In this document: in pieces, positions 53,101-56,100 of the stretch
Layout of the letters: every line of letters begins with the position of its first letter
Position numbering within the stretch: the first letter of the stretch is position 1
From: Trichobilharzia regenti
Lineage: Eukaryota; Platyhelminthes; Trematoda; Strigeidida; Schistosomatidae
NCBI GenBank assembly: GCA_944472135.2
Contig: OX235263.1
Location: forward strand, 6,989,517-7,053,516
Direction: 5' to 3'
Length of the DNA: 64,000 nucleotides
The notes under the pieces: generated by a model
The model's input: only the letters and a program-made list of their open reading frames with translations
Database searches by the model: none
Told to the model about the DNA's origin: nothing
Position numbers and translations under genes: made by a program

Positions 53101-56100
53101 AATAGATAACATAACACTTCGATGAGCATATTTTGTTGATGATGACCGTATTACTTGTCAGGTTTGAATAACTTGCTCAGTGAAAAGTTTCAAAGTCACC
53201 GGTCCGATCACACTCCATTGGTAGTTAGTTAGTTAGCGGTGCTTAAAGTTTAACTTGACCAAATAACCTATATACATATATATTTACGATTGTACAGCTA
53301 CAGAGGAAAATGCATTCGCCGCCGAAAAGAGACTCTTCGATGAACTACGTGTTTTATTTTCATCACTAATGCCTCCATGAGGATTATTCATGAATCTTTA
53401 GAAGTATTGATTAATTTAATTGAATTTTTTAGATTTTCCCGTCGATTGATTGGATCGAAGTACTCGGTTACAGGTTGACATGTCGGTTTCTTGTGCAGAT
53501 GCTCCGACGATGTCTGGGCATTTAATTGGTATTAAATTGGTTACAGGATTTCATCATGACCTGACATTGGTTAGAGTACCATTGGAAAACCAGCACTAGG
53601 AGTACTGGGCAGCTGTTTCGTCCTAGCTTGGGACTCTTCATCAGTACGCACTCACCGGGGTTCGAACCCAGGACCTTCTGGTTACAAGGCTAGCTCGTAG
53701 GCCATTAAGCCACTGGGACCCGATCCAATGGCCAGCCCATGAATTCTAACTTCTGTCAATTTAATTGATGAGTGGTGACTAGCAGTGATCTAGTGGATAA
53801 GGCTTTAGCGATTGAAACTATAGGCACACTGGGTTCGAGCTTCGGTGGGAACATCATCACTCACTGAGAAATGCAGGTACATCCAGATGACCACGAGTCC
53901 CGAATAAGACGAAATGCGGATCCTGGATTCCACCAATTAAATATCGATTAATTTGTTTAGAAAGTAAAAAAAGTAACTATATTGGAGAAAAAAGACGAAG
54001 AACAAAAGTTATTTACTTACCAGTAGCTTTATGCCCTATAGTCAGTATACAACTATCCTTTCCATTGAGTACAGACGCTATTGCATCTTTGAGAACGATA
54101 GAGCATAATTCAGGCTGTAGTTGACAAAAAAATCTAATTAATTGATTAAATAAAGGGTAGGTGGACGACAGAACATATGGTATAAAACTACTCACACTGA
54201 AACGGCAGAAGACGAGAAACTTGGTAAAGGGATGTTTTTAGAAGTTGATCACGGATTGATATCAGTTGGAGAACCATTGAACACCAGTAATGGAGTACTG
54301 GATAGCCAGTTGTTTCATCAGCCTAGTTTGGGAATCATCGGCAGTACGCACCCCACTGCCAGGGTTCGAACCCATGACCTTCCAGTCATAAGGTAAGCTA
54401 GCTCGTATACCATTCAGCCACAGGGACCCGATTCAATGGCCATCTCATGAATTCTAAATTCCACCAATTCGTGATACATTTAGCGCGACCCCAACCAATG
54501 TCATCGGTGGGACATCCATCCTCACACGTGACATCTGGGTAAACCTCACTGGTCACGACTTCTCACTGGCACTCTAGGAAACTCAATCCTGTAGTCAGTG
54601 GTCACTAGCGAGCATCAGATTAATTTTATTGGTTCTCTAACTGATATCAATCCGTGATCGACTCCTAAACACAAAATTAACCCTTACAAACTAACTATAA
54701 AAAAAAGGAATTATTAAATCGAATTTCAGATTTTCCTGTCGATTGATTGGACCAAAGTGCTCGGTCTCAGGTTGACATGTCTCTCAGCTTCTTGTGCAGA
54801 TGCTTCGACGATGTCTGGGCATGTAGTGGAATATCTATATAGCCAAATATTGTACATCTTATCTTCAACGCCGCACCATTTGTACAGATCTTCCGTGTTA
54901 TTGTGCTACTCCAGGCCTTCCTCTTTCATATTGTATTTCTTTGTATTCCTTTCACGTTATCTTCCATGTGTCTCTCCACAACGCTGAATCATCTGCCTTC
55001 TCTGACATCAAATCTATCTCCCAGATATTGATTTGTATCCTCCTGGAGATAGAGAGAGACTAAAAGAAACTTTGAATAGAAAACTCTGTCCGAGACAAGA
55101 TGGATTCGGTAAGAATGAATCATGTGCGAATCAAAATGCAACACTATGCATCATCCATCATCATCGAACAGAGCTTACAGTGGAAGTCAAATCTCCATCT
55201 CAACTTGATCAATTTTGAAAAAGCCTTCGACACCACTGACTGTGAATTAATCTGGAAACTTTCTCTACACTATGGAGTGTATGGCCCACATCTTTATCAA
55301 CCTCATTCAGCAGCTAGCTGGCTAAATGACAATGAGGCCACGTGTCAGGTGATCCACACTGGGAAGCTAAGCGAGGCGTTTGAAGTGAATATAGTGTGGT
55401 GAGAGCTGCCTATTAGTCAAATTTCTGGACAGTAATTCACGTGAATGTTTATGTCCCCGATATTAATTGTGAGAAAAATGAAAACAAAGGCTTTGCGTAG
55501 GCGGATACAGTTAACATACTGATGATCTGTCACCTGGCCTATGTCTTCTGTTGTTACGTTTGGTGTCGCTGCCTACCGACAAATGGAAAGTCAATACCCT
55601 GCAGTTTTTGATGGAGACATATGGATCTTTGGACAGTACATGGAGGCTTCTTCGCAATTGAGTGGCGTTCAAGAGCTGTCAGCGATGAGGCTTCTTCTTG
55701 GGAGGTCTGGAGAAAGCAGGATATGAAAGCGTTAGGCAAAATACTGATGAATGTGCGACAGGGTCGGGCAAACAGTTTCCAAAGTGGGAAGGACCGCATA
55801 TGGTCACTTTGAGATGGGGTTACGCAGACACAATCGCAATAGTAAACAAAAAGAGACAGGTGAACATCAGCGAGTGCCGAGATTCCAGACAGAGAGACAA
55901 ACGAGCAAAGCCCCTAGAACCAAGAAGACCGAACCAGATTCAGTCGCAAGTCTTTGACGAGTGGACGAGTGTGTTGAGAGCTGGCTGTTAGTCAAAATTG
56001 GTGGACAGTAATTTACGTCAATGTTTACGTCCGCAATATTGGTCTTGAGAAAAATGAGAACAAAGGCTTTGCGTAGGTGGATAAAGTTAACATATAGATG

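Noticed and set aside
54115..54198. Extension of kinesin exon b to an upstream acceptor at 54198
   Set aside because: Joining from that acceptor puts a stop in frame after exon a. The acceptor at 54115 keeps phase and KIF26 spacing.
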